This document shows positions 16,169 to 23,550 of a DNA stretch of 64,000 nt, one piece after another (the stretch's first letter is position 1; each line of letters starts with the position of its first letter). Position numbers and translations under genes: made by a program. The notes beneath the pieces were generated by a model. That model did not search any database. It was not told the DNA's origin and was given only the letters and a program-made list of their open reading frames with translations. Origin of the DNA: Pedococcus cremeus (GTDB lineage Bacteria > Actinomycetota > Actinomycetes > Actinomycetales > Dermatophilaceae); the NCBI RefSeq assembly GCF_900111375.1, contig NZ_FOHB01000010.1, positions 62,001 through 126,000 of the forward strand, given 5' to 3'.

Positions 16169-16939
16169 TCAGCGGTAGCGGCGGGCGTGCTCGAGGCTCT
16201 GTTGCACGTACCCGCCCCCGAACAGCACCGCGTGCACCATCAGCGGGTGCAGCTGGTGCAGGGCGACCCGCTCGCGCCACTGGGCGTCGAGCCGGTGCTC
16301 GGCGAGGTATCCCGAGACGACGAACTCGAGGTGGGGGCAGCCGAACAGCGCCAGCATCGCCAGGTCGGTCTCCCGGTGCCCGCCGTGCGCCGCGGGGTCG
16401 ATGAGCACGGCGCCCTCGGCGGTCCAGACGAGGTTGCCCGACCACAGGTCGCCGTGGATGCGGGCCGGTGGCGCGCCGTCGTCGAACTCCCCCGCCTCCA
16501 CCCGGCCGACGATCGCCTCGACTAGGGCGATATCGGATCTGCCGTAGACACCCCTATCGACGGCAAGCGCCAGGATGCCGCGGAGCTGGGCGGCGTGGAA
16601 CGCGCCCCACGTCGGGCTCTCCCGCAGCACCAGCCGCAGCGGTTCGGAGAGCGGGCCGAGGAACCCGTCGCCGCTCCACCCGTCGGGCGGCGCGCCGAAC
16701 GCGGGCGCGCCCGCGTCGTGCGTGCGGGCCAGGGCCGCCCCGAACGCCTCGGCCGTCAGCGGGTCGGGGTTGGCGAAGGTCAGTCGTCGCAGGTCGAGGT
16801 GCCGGTCGCCGACGTCGAGCACCTCGGCGACGGCCGCCCCGCCCGGCGCCGAGCCCAGCCACGCCAGGCCGGCCGCCTCCCAGCGGAAGTAACCGTCCGG
16901 CGCGGAGGCGCTGCCCTTGCGGAAGACGTCAGCCGGCAC
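16169..16939 (-). CDS. Fructosamine kinase family protein
   Basis: A 256-residue FN3K/Fructosamin_kin-type enzyme. FRKGSASAPDGYFRWEAAGLAWLG matches the N-terminal start, and ARIHGDLWSGNLVWTAEGAVLIDPAAHGGHRETDLAMLALF carries the HGDLWSGN catalytic loop and the DPA metal motif. The known reaction phosphorylates ketosamines (Amadori products) on sugars or proteins so that they fall apart, a deglycation repair step in the cytoplasm. Its start overlaps the end of the upstream PfkB-type kinase gene by 11 bases, so translation is probably coupled. Confidence 0.9.
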   Translation of the reverse strand: MPADVFRKGSASAPDGYFRWEAAGLAWLGSAPGGAAVAEVLDVGDRHLDLRRLTFANPDPLTAEAFGAALARTHDAGAPAFGAPPDGWSGDGFLGPLSEPLRLVLRESPTWGAFHAAQLRGILALAVDRGVYGRSDIALVEAIVGRVEAGEFDDGAPPARIHGDLWSGNLVWTAEGAVLIDPAAHGGHRETDLAMLALFGCPHLEFVVSGYLAEHRLDAQWRERVALHQLHPLMVHAVLFGGGYVQQSLEHARRYR

Positions 16940-17879
16940 GCGCCGAGACCTGCTGCTCGAGCCACTCCGGCGTGAGGCCCGGGTCGGCCAGCTGCGGGCT
17001 CGCCACGCAGCCGGCGGCCACCGCGGCGCCAGCCTCTAGGGCCTGCGGCCAGTCCCAGCCGCGGCTGTGCCCCCAGACGACCCCGGCGCAGAACGCGTCG
17101 CCGGCGCCGTTGGGGTCGACCGCCTCCACCTCCAGCGGCGGCACGAAGAGCGGGTCGTGGCCGGGCAGCAGGGCGGTCGCCCCGCGGCTGCCGTGCGTCA
17201 CGACCACCAGCTCGCGGGTCCTGGCCAGGTGAGTGGCGAACCCCACCGCGTCGTCGAGCGCCTCGTCGGAGAGGAAGAGGTACTGCGCAGCGTCGACGAA
17301 GTCGCGGTGGAACTCGTTGTCGCCGTCCCAGTCGTGCACGTCGGCCCAGACGGGTATGCCGCGTACGGCCAGCTCGGGCAGCACCCGCCGCGCGTAGTTG
17401 GCCAGGTTGACCCACAGGTAGTCGGCTCCCGCGGCGAACTCGGCCAGGTCGCCGGCCGACACCACCGACTCGTCGGGGTCGTGGGTGCCGCCGTTGAGGT
17501 AGATGCTGGCGCGGCGGCCCTGCGGGTCCATGAGGTTGAAGTGGCGTTCGGTGCCGGCCGGGTCGGGCACCCGGCACAGCTCGACGCCGGCCCCGGCCAG
17601 CTCCGCCGCGGCCCGGTCACCCTCGGCGTCGTCGCCCACGAGGGCGTGCAGCCGGGTCGCGAACCCCAGCCGAGCGAGGTTGAGCGCCTTGCCCGACCCG
17701 GTGGCGCCGATGCCCTCGCGGGACCCGGTGGCGAAGAGGGTCTCGGTGCGGCCCTGCGGCAGCCGCGGCACGTCGACGACCTGGTTCCAGCTGACCCCAC
17801 CGATGACCGCCGCGGTGGGGCTGGACGACGCAATGGTGTTCGACGACGCACTGGTGTTCGACGACGCAGGGGCACCCAT
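16929..17879 (-). CDS. PfkB/ribokinase-family carbohydrate kinase
   Basis: A 316-residue kinase from ATG 17879. Residues 5-20 are a Ser/Asn/Thr stretch encoded by an 18-bp tandem repeat. The core then begins with AAVIGGVSWNQVVDVPRLPQG. NPNGAGDAFCAGVVWGHSRG near residue 255 is the second PfkB signature with the catalytic Asp, and TGSREGIGATGSGKALNLARLG is the substrate-site region. The sugar substrate cannot be told from sequence. Because it overlaps a fructosamine kinase gene, a ketosamine or related sugar (compare PfkB-type FrlD) is one possibility. Confidence 0.88.
   Translation of the reverse strand: MGAPASSNTSASSNTIASSSPTAAVIGGVSWNQVVDVPRLPQGRTETLFATGSREGIGATGSGKALNLARLGFATRLHALVGDDAEGDRAAAELAGAGVELCRVPDPAGTERHFNLMDPQGRRASIYLNGGTHDPDESVVSAGDLAEFAAGADYLWVNLANYARRVLPELAVRGIPVWADVHDWDGDNEFHRDFVDAAQYLFLSDEALDDAVGFATHLARTRELVVVTHGSRGATALLPGHDPLFVPPLEVEAVDPNGAGDAFCAGVVWGHSRGWDWPQALEAGAAVAAGCVASPQLADPGLTPEWLEQQVSARAG
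17824..17868 (-). repeat. 18-bp tandem repeat in kinase N-terminus
   Basis: Two full copies of GACGACGCAATGGTGTTC (17824-17841, 17842-17859; one base differs) and half of a third (17860-17868). On the coding strand they give the Ser-Asn-Thr-rich start of the PfkB-type kinase. Copy-number change would be in frame. Confidence 0.8.
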
Positions 17880-18186
17880 GCGGCCATCCTGCCCCACGGC
17901 ATACCGGATCTTGGCCAAGCCCTGACCGCTGCTTCCCCCGCTGTATGCCGTGCGCCTGACAGGTTCTTCGCGTGCGAACGACGGTGTGCGTGCACCCCGC
18001 GACGACCGTGCCGGCTGCCGTCCTCCTGGTGGCGGCCGGCACGGTTCCGGGCGCCGGCACCTGAGCGGCCGCACCACCCAGCGTGCCGCCGCCGCCTCCT
18101 CCACGGCGGTGGCACGCTGGTGACGGACGCAGCCCGGCGGTTCGGGGACTATTTTGGAAACCCCCGACCGCCGTGAGGAGTGACCT
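17880..18186. promoter_or_regulatory. 307-bp intergenic region with nested inverted repeats
   Basis: This divergent spacer lies between the PfkB kinase and the GAF-ANTAR gene. It holds two GTATGCC-type words (17898, 17943). An 11-bp inverted repeat ACCGTGCCGGC pairs 18005-18015 with 18035-18045. A second, 41-base structure at 18079-18119 pairs CAGCGTGCC with GGCACGCTG, then CCGCCG with CGGCGG, leaving a 9-base loop. GACTATTTTGG (18148-18158) is the only AT-rich patch and may be the -10 of the ANTAR gene. It is flanked by a third inverted pair (GGCGGT near 18137, ACCGCC near 18169). No coding frame is convincing. Confidence 0.5.
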
Positions 18187-18948
18187 GTGACCGAGCAGCC
18201 GACCGAGCAGATGACCCAGGCCCCGTCGACGCCCACCGAGCGCGTGATGGCTGCGCTGTCCGGCGTGCTCGGGTCAATGGAGGACCTGTCCGGCTACCTC
18301 GACGCCCTGGTCTTCTCGGTGCGCGACAACGTCGAGCACTGCGACGCGGTGGGGGTGACCGTCGTCATCGAGGACCGGGCCCGCACGGCGGCGTACACGA
18401 CGGCGCAGACCCTGGAGATCGACGCCGTCCAGTACGCCGTGGACGACGGCCCCTGCCTCGACGCCTACCGCAACCGGCGGGAGAACCTCGTCGACCTGCC
18501 GACGGCGCAGGAGCGCTGGCCGATGTTCACGGCCGCCGTCGACACCGAGGTGAAGTCCCTCATGGCCGCCCCGCTGGTGTCGGGCAGCCGGTGCTTCGGT
18601 GCACTCAACCTCTACGGCAAGACCCGTCACGCCTTCGACCACGGCGACCTCGCCCTCGTGCGGCTCGCGGCCACCCGGGCCGCCGACGCCCTCGCCTCGG
18701 TGCTCGAGCTCGAAGGTGCCCGTGAGGTCGCCGCCCAGATGGAGCAGGCCATGGCCAGCCGTGCGGTGATCGAGCAGGCCAAGGGGGTGCTCATGGGCCG
18801 CCACGCCATCGACGAGACCCAGGCGTTCGAGGTGCTACGCCGCCACTCCCAGAACCGCAACGTCAAGCTCCGCACCCTGGCGGCCGAGGTCGTCAACGAG
18901 GTGGTGCACGGGGTCGAGCGCCTCGGCGAGGGCGAGCTCCCGGCCTGA
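18187..18948 (+). CDS. GAF-ANTAR transcription antiterminator
   Basis: A 253-residue protein from GTG 18187, preceded by GAGGAG. Residues 30-175 form a GAF sensor domain (VTVVIEDRARTAAYTT, MAAPLVSGSRCFGALNLYGK). Residues 185-245 are the ANTAR three-helix bundle: ASRAVIEQAKGVLMGRHAID, then EVLRRHSQNRNVKLRTLAAEVV. ANTAR proteins bind pairs of small RNA hairpins and stop a terminator from forming. The GAF ligand is unknown. The transcript runs straight into a hairpin at 18957-18992 and a strong terminator at 19019-19061, directly before the ribosome site of the DsbA-like gene. That makes this protein the first candidate to control that terminator. Confidence 0.9.
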   Translation: MTEQPTEQMTQAPSTPTERVMAALSGVLGSMEDLSGYLDALVFSVRDNVEHCDAVGVTVVIEDRARTAAYTTAQTLEIDAVQYAVDDGPCLDAYRNRRENLVDLPTAQERWPMFTAAVDTEVKSLMAAPLVSGSRCFGALNLYGKTRHAFDHGDLALVRLAATRAADALASVLELEGAREVAAQMEQAMASRAVIEQAKGVLMGRHAIDETQAFEVLRRHSQNRNVKLRTLAAEVVNEVVHGVERLGEGELPA

Positions 18949-18956
18949 CGCCCGTT

Positions 18957-18992
18957 CGTCACGGGGTGGGACGCATGTCCCGCTCCGTGACG
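18957..18992 (+). other. RNA hairpin 1 downstream of the ANTAR gene
   Basis: CGTCACGG (18957-18964) pairs with CCGTGACG (18985-18992), and the inner GGGAC (18968-18972) pairs with GTCCC (18977-18981). The loop is GCAT and there is a symmetric 3x3 internal loop. It begins 8 bases after the ANTAR stop codon. The loop/stem includes the ATG of a short frame. The loop is not the hexanucleotide A-x-x-G type reported for ANTAR targets. Confidence 0.6.
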
Positions 18993-19019
18993 GTTGTGCG
19001 TTACTGTCGGAGCGCCTGA
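18975..19019 (+). CDS. Possible 14-codon leader peptide
   Basis: ATG 18975 opens a frame of 14 codons, MSRSVTVVRYCRSA, ending with TGA at 19017-19019. The last base of the stop is the first base of the terminator stem. A translated leader ending exactly at a terminator hairpin is the plan of ribosome-mediated attenuators. There is no clear ribosome site and the start lies in hairpin 1, so it may be chance. Only one Cys is present, so it does not match poly-Cys uORFs. Confidence 0.3.
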   Translation: MSRSVTVVRYCRSA

Positions 19020-19061
19020 AGCAACCGGGACGCAGCCACGACGGCTGCCCGGTTGCTTTTT
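19019..19061 (+). terminator. Intrinsic terminator or attenuator before the DsbA-like gene
   Basis: AAGCAACCGGG (19019-19029) pairs with CCCGGTTGCTT (19048-19058). An inner stem GCAGCC/GGCTGC (19032-19037/19043-19048) carries loop ACGAC, and five T follow (19057-19061). This is a textbook intrinsic terminator. The ribosome site GGAGGAGGT of the next gene starts at 19071, leaving no space for a separate promoter, so transcripts for that gene must read through the structure. That suggests conditional termination. Confidence 0.8.
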
Positions 19062-19084
19062 CTGCTTTCTGGAGGAGGTGCGTT

Positions 19085-19951
19085 GTGAACGCATCCTGCC
19101 GACACCCGTCCCACCGATCTTTGACCCACACCGCGACGTCCCATCACTCGGAGCCGTCCAACCACACGTCCGGCTACACGGCACCGTCGAGCCACCGCGA
19201 CCGCGGCCAGTCCCCCAGCCTGAGCTCCTGGTGCGCCCACGACAGCCGTTCGCTCCACCGCGGCGCCAGCTCCGCCGAGCCGTGGCGGCTCCGTCTCGGC
19301 TCGGCCTTCCGGGCCACCGGCGCCGTCGCCCACCAGTCCGAGCGGCCCCTGCTGGTCTACCTGCACGACCCCTACTGCCCCTGGTCCTACGGCTACCTGC
19401 CCTCCGTGCGCACGCTGCTGGGCCACATCGGGCACGAGGCCGACCTCGAGGTCGTGAACATCGGCCTCTTCCACGGCGAGTCCGTCGCCGCTGCCGCCAC
19501 CCCGATGGAGGCGGTGCGCCGCTCGACCGGGGCGAAGTTCGGCCCCGGCTACGAGCTGACCCTGCACGACGCCGCCCTCAGCCTGGACTCGCGCCTGGCC
19601 GCCGCTGCGGTCATCGGGCTCACCTCGGCCGCCCCGCGCCGTGAGCTGGAGGTGCTCGAAGCCCTGCAGCGGGCCTTCTTCTGGGACGGCCGCAGCCTGT
19701 CCGACCCCTCCACCGTGCGCGACGTCGCCGACGAGCTCGGCCTCGACGGTCCCGCCGTCGAGCTCTTCGCCGGGTCCAGCCGGGCGGCGGAGCTCGCGGA
19801 CGAGGACATCCGCCTCGCCCACGACCTCGGAGCCCGGCGCGGCCCCATGCTGCTGGTGAGCCACGGCCACCAGCTCGACGAGCTCGAGGGCCCCGGGACG
19901 AGTGGCGAGCAGCTGCTCGACGAGTACCAGAGCGTGCTCGCCAGCCGTTAG
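19085..19951 (+). CDS. DsbA/FrnE-like thioredoxin-fold protein
   Basis: A 288-residue protein from GTG 19085, with a very strong GGAGGAGGT site five bases upstream. The first ~85 residues are an unusual Ser/His-rich extension (HPSHRSLTHTATSHHSEPSN) without family likeness. The thioredoxin-fold part starts at RPLLVYLHDPYCPWSYGYLP, where CPWS occupies the CxxC position with a single Cys, as in several FrnE/DsbA-like proteins. VVNIGLFHGESV and the C-terminal RGPMLLVSHGHQL (cis-Pro-like strand) support the fold. A role in thiol or glutathione/mycothiol-type chemistry is possible, but classical disulfide exchange is unlikely. Expression probably depends on read-through of the hairpin at 19019-19061. 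Confidence 0.78.
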   Translation: MNASCRHPSHRSLTHTATSHHSEPSNHTSGYTAPSSHRDRGQSPSLSSWCAHDSRSLHRGASSAEPWRLRLGSAFRATGAVAHQSERPLLVYLHDPYCPWSYGYLPSVRTLLGHIGHEADLEVVNIGLFHGESVAAAATPMEAVRRSTGAKFGPGYELTLHDAALSLDSRLAAAAVIGLTSAAPRRELEVLEALQRAFFWDGRSLSDPSTVRDVADELGLDGPAVELFAGSSRAAELADEDIRLAHDLGARRGPMLLVSHGHQLDELEGPGTSGEQLLDEYQSVLASR

Positions 19952-19993
19952 GAACGATCCGCCGGGCCGTGGGGAGGCCATAGGGTTCTGGCC

Positions 19994-21052
19994 ATGGCCC
20001 GCCCCCACGCCGCCGCGATCGTCGAGGACGCCTGGCACCGCCGGGTCAACGCCGTGCTGCGCGCACGGGGGTGGCAGACCCGGATCGTCAGCCACACCGG
20101 CTACGGCTCGGAAAGCTTCGTCCGCGTGCTCGGCCGGGTGCTGCTGACCCGCCGCCCCGAGCAGCACCCGGGCGCCGACGCCGAGGCCTCCGTGCCGGAG
20201 CTGCGGGCCGCCGAGGAGCAGCAGCGCGGTTGGCGCGCCTTCATCACCGCGCCGGCCATGAACGTGCCGGTCACCATCACCGTCGGCGGCCGCACCGTCC
20301 ACGCCCGCTCCGACCGCAGCGGCTACATCGACGTGCAGGTCAGGGACCACGGCCTCGATCCGGGCTGGCACGAGGTGCGGGTCGAGTCGCCGGACGCCGA
20401 GCCGGTGGACGCGGTCGTCTACGTCGTCGCGCCGGAGGCCACCTTCGGGATCATCAGTGACATCGACGACACGGTCATCAGCACCTCGCTGCCCCGGCCC
20501 TTCATCGCCGCCTGGAACACGTTCGTGCGCGCCGGGAACGCACGCCACGTCGTGCCGGGGATGGCGACGCTCTACCGCGAGCTGCTGGCCGAGCACCCGG
20601 ACGCCCCGATCGTCTACGTCTCCACGGGCGCCTGGAACACCTCGCCGCACCTCAACCGGTTCCTCAAGAAGCACGGCTACCCGCTGGGCCCGCTGCTGCT
20701 CACCGACTGGGGCCCGACCAACACCGGCTGGTTCCGCTCCGGGCAGGAGCACAAGCGCTCCTGCCTGCACCGGCTGGCCAACGAGCTGCCCCACATCCAG
20801 TGGCTGCTCATCGGCGACGACGGCCAGCACGACCCGAAGATCTACGGTGACTTCGCCGAGGAGCGGCCCGACAAGGTCCGGGCCATCGCCATCCGCGAGC
20901 TGACGCCGACCGAGCAGGTGCTCTCGCACGGCATACCGGTCTCGAACGAGGAGCTGGCGCCGCGCCACCGGCAGCGCCGCGACGTGCCCGTGTGCCGCGC
21001 CGGGGACGGGTACGGGCTGCTGCGCCTGCTGCGGGTCGCGCTCAGCCGCTGA
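19994..21052 (+). CDS. App1 family phosphatase (DUF2183)
   Basis: A 352-residue protein from ATG 19994. After a helical N-terminal region and a beta-sandwich (FITAPAMNVPVTITVGGRT), FGIISDIDDTVISTSLPRPF near residue 155 gives the DxDxT HAD-type catalytic loop of the APP1/DUF2183 family. YVSTGAWNTSPHLNRFLKKH and WLLIGDDGQHDPKIYGDFA supply the later HAD motifs. Yeast App1 is an Mg-dependent phosphatidate phosphatase; bacterial members are presumed lipid or small-molecule phosphatases. There is no membrane segment. It is a single gene between the DsbA-like gene and fpg. Confidence 0.9.
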   Translation: MARPHAAAIVEDAWHRRVNAVLRARGWQTRIVSHTGYGSESFVRVLGRVLLTRRPEQHPGADAEASVPELRAAEEQQRGWRAFITAPAMNVPVTITVGGRTVHARSDRSGYIDVQVRDHGLDPGWHEVRVESPDAEPVDAVVYVVAPEATFGIISDIDDTVISTSLPRPFIAAWNTFVRAGNARHVVPGMATLYRELLAEHPDAPIVYVSTGAWNTSPHLNRFLKKHGYPLGPLLLTDWGPTNTGWFRSGQEHKRSCLHRLANELPHIQWLLIGDDGQHDPKIYGDFAEERPDKVRAIAIRELTPTEQVLSHGIPVSNEELAPRHRQRRDVPVCRAGDGYGLLRLLRVALSR

Positions 21053-21101
21053 GCCGGCGTACCGGCCCGCGCCGCGCGCTCGGCCCGGGCATGATGGGCC
21101 C

Positions 21102-21962
21102 ATGCCCGAGCTACCCGAGGTGCAGGCGCTGGTCGACTTCCTGTCCGCGCGGACGGACGGCCTGGCCGTCACCGGGGTCGAGCTGGGCTCGATCTCGGTG
21201 CTCAAGACGTTCAACCCGCCGCCCGACGCGCTCGTGGGGCTGCCCGTCGACGCGGTGAGCCGGCACGGCAAGTTCATCGACCTCGACTGCTCCGGCACCC
21301 ACCTGGTCTTCCACCTCGCCCGGGCGGGCTGGCTGCGCTGGAGCGACGCGATCTCGCCGACCCGGCTGCGGCCGGGCAAGTCGCCGATCGCGCTGAGGGT
21401 GCGGTTCTCCGACGGATCGGGGTTCGACCTGACCGAGGCCGGCACGAAGAAGCGGCTCGCGGCCTACATCGTCAGCGACCCGGCGCAGGTGCCGGGCATC
21501 GCCTCGCTCGGCCCCGACCCGCTGGCCCCCGAGTTCACCCGCGAGGTGTTCGGGGAGCTGCTCCACAGCCGGCGCGCGCAGGTCAAGGGCGTGCTGCGCG
21601 ACCAGTCGGTCATCGCCGGCGTCGGCAACGCCTACTCCGACGAGGTGCTGCACGTGGCGAAGATGTCGCCGTTCGCGCTCGCGGCGACCCTCGACGACGC
21701 CGCCGTGGACCGGCTGTATGCCGCGCTGCGGGAGACGCTGTCGGCGGCCGTGGTCGCCGCGTCGGGGAAGCCGGCGGCGGAGCTCAAGGACGCCAAGCGG
21801 GCGGGCATGCGGGTGCACGGCCGCACCGGCGAGACCTGCCCGGAGTGCGGTGACACGGTGCGGGAGGTGTCGTTCGCGGACTCGTCGCTGCAGTACTGCG
21901 CCACCTGCCAGACGGGCGGCAAGCCGTTGGCCGACCGCCGGATGTCGAGGCTGCTCAAGTGA
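21102..21962 (+). CDS. Formamidopyrimidine-DNA glycosylase family protein
   Basis: A 286-residue base-excision repair enzyme. The N-terminus MPELPEV has the catalytic Pro2 and Glu3, and SRHGKFIDLDC carries the conserved Lys. QSVIAGVGNAYSDEVL is the helix-two-turn-helix. The C-terminal zinc finger CPECGDTVREVSFADSSLQY ends with CATC, and the usual Arg loop after it reads QTGGKPLADRR, so Lys/Arg positions differ somewhat from MutM. It could excise 8-oxoguanine or oxidised pyrimidines (Fpg or Nei2-like); sequence alone does not decide. Its stop overlaps the start of the DUF2199 gene by four bases. Confidence 0.9.
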   Translation: MPELPEVQALVDFLSARTDGLAVTGVELGSISVLKTFNPPPDALVGLPVDAVSRHGKFIDLDCSGTHLVFHLARAGWLRWSDAISPTRLRPGKSPIALRVRFSDGSGFDLTEAGTKKRLAAYIVSDPAQVPGIASLGPDPLAPEFTREVFGELLHSRRAQVKGVLRDQSVIAGVGNAYSDEVLHVAKMSPFALAATLDDAAVDRLYAALRETLSAAVVAASGKPAAELKDAKRAGMRVHGRTGETCPECGDTVREVSFADSSLQYCATCQTGGKPLADRRMSRLLK

Positions 21963-22528
21963 CGGGAGCCGACTCTCGCGCCAGCGCTCCTGACGCCCGG
22001 CCCTGCCCGACCTGCGGCGGGCGGCACCTCGACCTGGCGACCGCCATGGGCTCGGGGTCTCCGCACGCCTGGGACCTGGCTTCGGCCGCGCAGCGCGACG
22101 CCGGGGAGCTCACCGACGACGTCTGCTTCCTGCCGGACGCCGACCCCGACCGCGGCACGTCGTACTTCCTGCGCGGCGAGGTGGCCCTGCCGGTGCTCGA
22201 CGCCGGCGACGTGACGTCGTTCTCGTGGTCGGTGTGGGTGCTGCTCAGCGGGGAGAGCCTCGAGCTCCTCTTCGAGCACTGGGACGACCCCGACCGGGCC
22301 GACCGGGTGCCGCCGGTGTTCGGGCTGCTGGCCAGCGAGCTCCCCTACGAGCCGTCGACGCTCGACCTGCGGGCCGTGGTGCACACCCGTGAGCCGGGGC
22401 TCGTGCCGCGGATCGAGGTGGAGCGGACCGAGGGCGAGCCGCACCCGCTGGCCCGCGAGCAGGCCGAGGGCATCACCTGGCACCGGGTGGCCGAGCTGAA
22501 CGCGGCCGTCTACGGCGAGCTGCACTGA
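21959..22528 (+). CDS. DUF2199 domain protein
   Basis: A 189-residue protein starting at GTG 21959, which overlaps the fpg stop (GTGA), so translation is coupled. PCPTCGGRHLDL near residue 16 is a small CxxC knuckle. The body follows DUF2199: DDVCFLPDADPDRGTSYFLRGEVALPVLD, then WSVWVLLS and HPLAREQAEGITWHRVAEL. Function is unknown. Coupling to a DNA glycosylase gives no clear clue, because the order may simply be chance. Confidence 0.87.
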   Translation: MTGADSRASAPDARPCPTCGGRHLDLATAMGSGSPHAWDLASAAQRDAGELTDDVCFLPDADPDRGTSYFLRGEVALPVLDAGDVTSFSWSVWVLLSGESLELLFEHWDDPDRADRVPPVFGLLASELPYEPSTLDLRAVVHTREPGLVPRIEVERTEGEPHPLAREQAEGITWHRVAELNAAVYGELH

Positions 22529-22571
22529 CCGGGCCCGGCGCGGCCGTACGCCGCGTGTCAGGATGACCGTT

Positions 22572-22901
22572 ATGAGTGAGATCCCCCAGATCGCCAGCAC
22601 CGACGTCCCCGACCACGCGGTGATCCTCGACGTCCGCGAGCAGGACGAGTGGGACGCCGGCCACGCCCCGGGCGCCGTGCACATCCCGCTCGGCGAGCTG
22701 CCCACGCGCCTCCACGAGCTGCCGGACACCGACAGCGGCACGCTGGCCGTGACCTGCCGCGGTGGCGGCCGGTCGTCCCGGGCCGTCGCCTGGCTGAGCC
22801 AGCAGGGGTTCGACGTGGCCAACCTCGACGGCGGCATGAAGGGCTGGCACGCGGCCGGCAAGCCGGTGGTCTCGGCCTCCGGGCAGCCGCAGGTCATCTG
22901 A
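22572..22901 (+). CDS. Rhodanese-like domain protein
   Basis: A 109-residue single-domain rhodanese. I prefer ATG 22572 over 22563 because CAGGA lies nine bases upstream. HAVILDVREQDEWDAGHAPGAVHIPLGEL is the N-terminal signature, and VTCRGGGRSSRAVAWLSQQGF contains the active-site loop, with Cys at about residue 65 as the persulfide carrier. Such proteins move sulfur from a persulfide or thiosulfate to thiol acceptors in the cytoplasm. The partner is unknown. It sits alone between DUF2199 and a DUF3806-like gene. Confidence 0.9.
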   Translation: MSEIPQIASTDVPDHAVILDVREQDEWDAGHAPGAVHIPLGELPTRLHELPDTDSGTLAVTCRGGGRSSRAVAWLSQQGFDVANLDGGMKGWHAAGKPVVSASGQPQVI

Positions 22902-22982
22902 GCGCGGGCCTCTCACCTCCGGGATCGGAGCCGGGCCACCCGAGCCCGGGCCGATGGGCGCCGCCGTCACTACGCTGACGTG

Positions 22983-23495
22983 ATGGCGTGGTTCAAGCGA
23001 GGCGAGCGGGCATCGGCGACCGAGGAAGTCCCTGAGGCAGGATCGGCGCCGAGTGCCGACCTCGGCCTCGGCGACGAGGTGCCCCTCACCCCGGTGGTCC
23101 AGGGCGTGCCCGAGGACCAGCAGGCGCGCATCGCCGACGCGCTGCGCGAGCTCGAGGCGGCCGGGGTCGACGTCGACGACCTGGAGTCCCTCGGGGCCGG
23201 CCTCGACGCGGCCTTCGTCGCGTGGGAGGCGGCTCCGGAGGCGCAGCGCGAGCCGCACGACGTCGTGGTCGAGCGGTTCGCGATGGGCATCGGCGAGCAC
23301 CTGCACCGGCACACCGACCTGCGCTGGCAGCTCGTGACCGACGCGTTCGGCACCGACCTCGCGGTCGCCGACGGGTTCAAGGGCGGCTTCGTCGTGGTGC
23401 CGATGAACCTGGTGGCGGTGCGCTGGCTCCGTCGGGAGCAGGGCTGGGTGCCCGGCGTGGTCGGTCACCTCGTGCGGCTCCGCACCCGGCGCTGA
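22983..23495 (+). CDS. Uncharacterised protein, DUF3806-like
   Basis: A 170-residue soluble protein from ATG 22983. Residues 1-35 are charged and variable. A helix follows (DQQARIADALRELEAAGVDVDD), then VERFAMGIGEHLHRHTDLRWQLVTDAFGTDLAVADG and VVPMNLVAVRWLRREQGWV. The 'GEHL...LRWQLVTDAFGTDLA' pattern resembles DUF3806, a small alpha/beta domain of unknown role, but I am only moderately sure. It converges on the M20 peptidase gene, with 55 bases between the stops. Confidence 0.65.
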   Translation: MAWFKRGERASATEEVPEAGSAPSADLGLGDEVPLTPVVQGVPEDQQARIADALRELEAAGVDVDDLESLGAGLDAAFVAWEAAPEAQREPHDVVVERFAMGIGEHLHRHTDLRWQLVTDAFGTDLAVADGFKGGFVVVPMNLVAVRWLRREQGWVPGVVGHLVRLRTRR

Positions 23496-23550
23496 CGCCG
23501 GGCACGGAGCCGCAGGGACCGCCCCCGAGCAGCGGAGGCAGATCCGGGCG

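Noticed and set aside
18957-18992. A classical ANTAR dual-hexaloop target
   Set aside because: Loops here are GCAT and ACGAC, not six bases with A at position 1 and G at position 4, so direct ANTAR recognition is only a hypothesis.
18957-19061. A known riboswitch (ydaO-yuaA, SAM or similar) between the ANTAR and DsbA-like genes
   Set aside because: I could not match any of the core sequence motifs of these classes; only two hairpins and a U-run can be shown.
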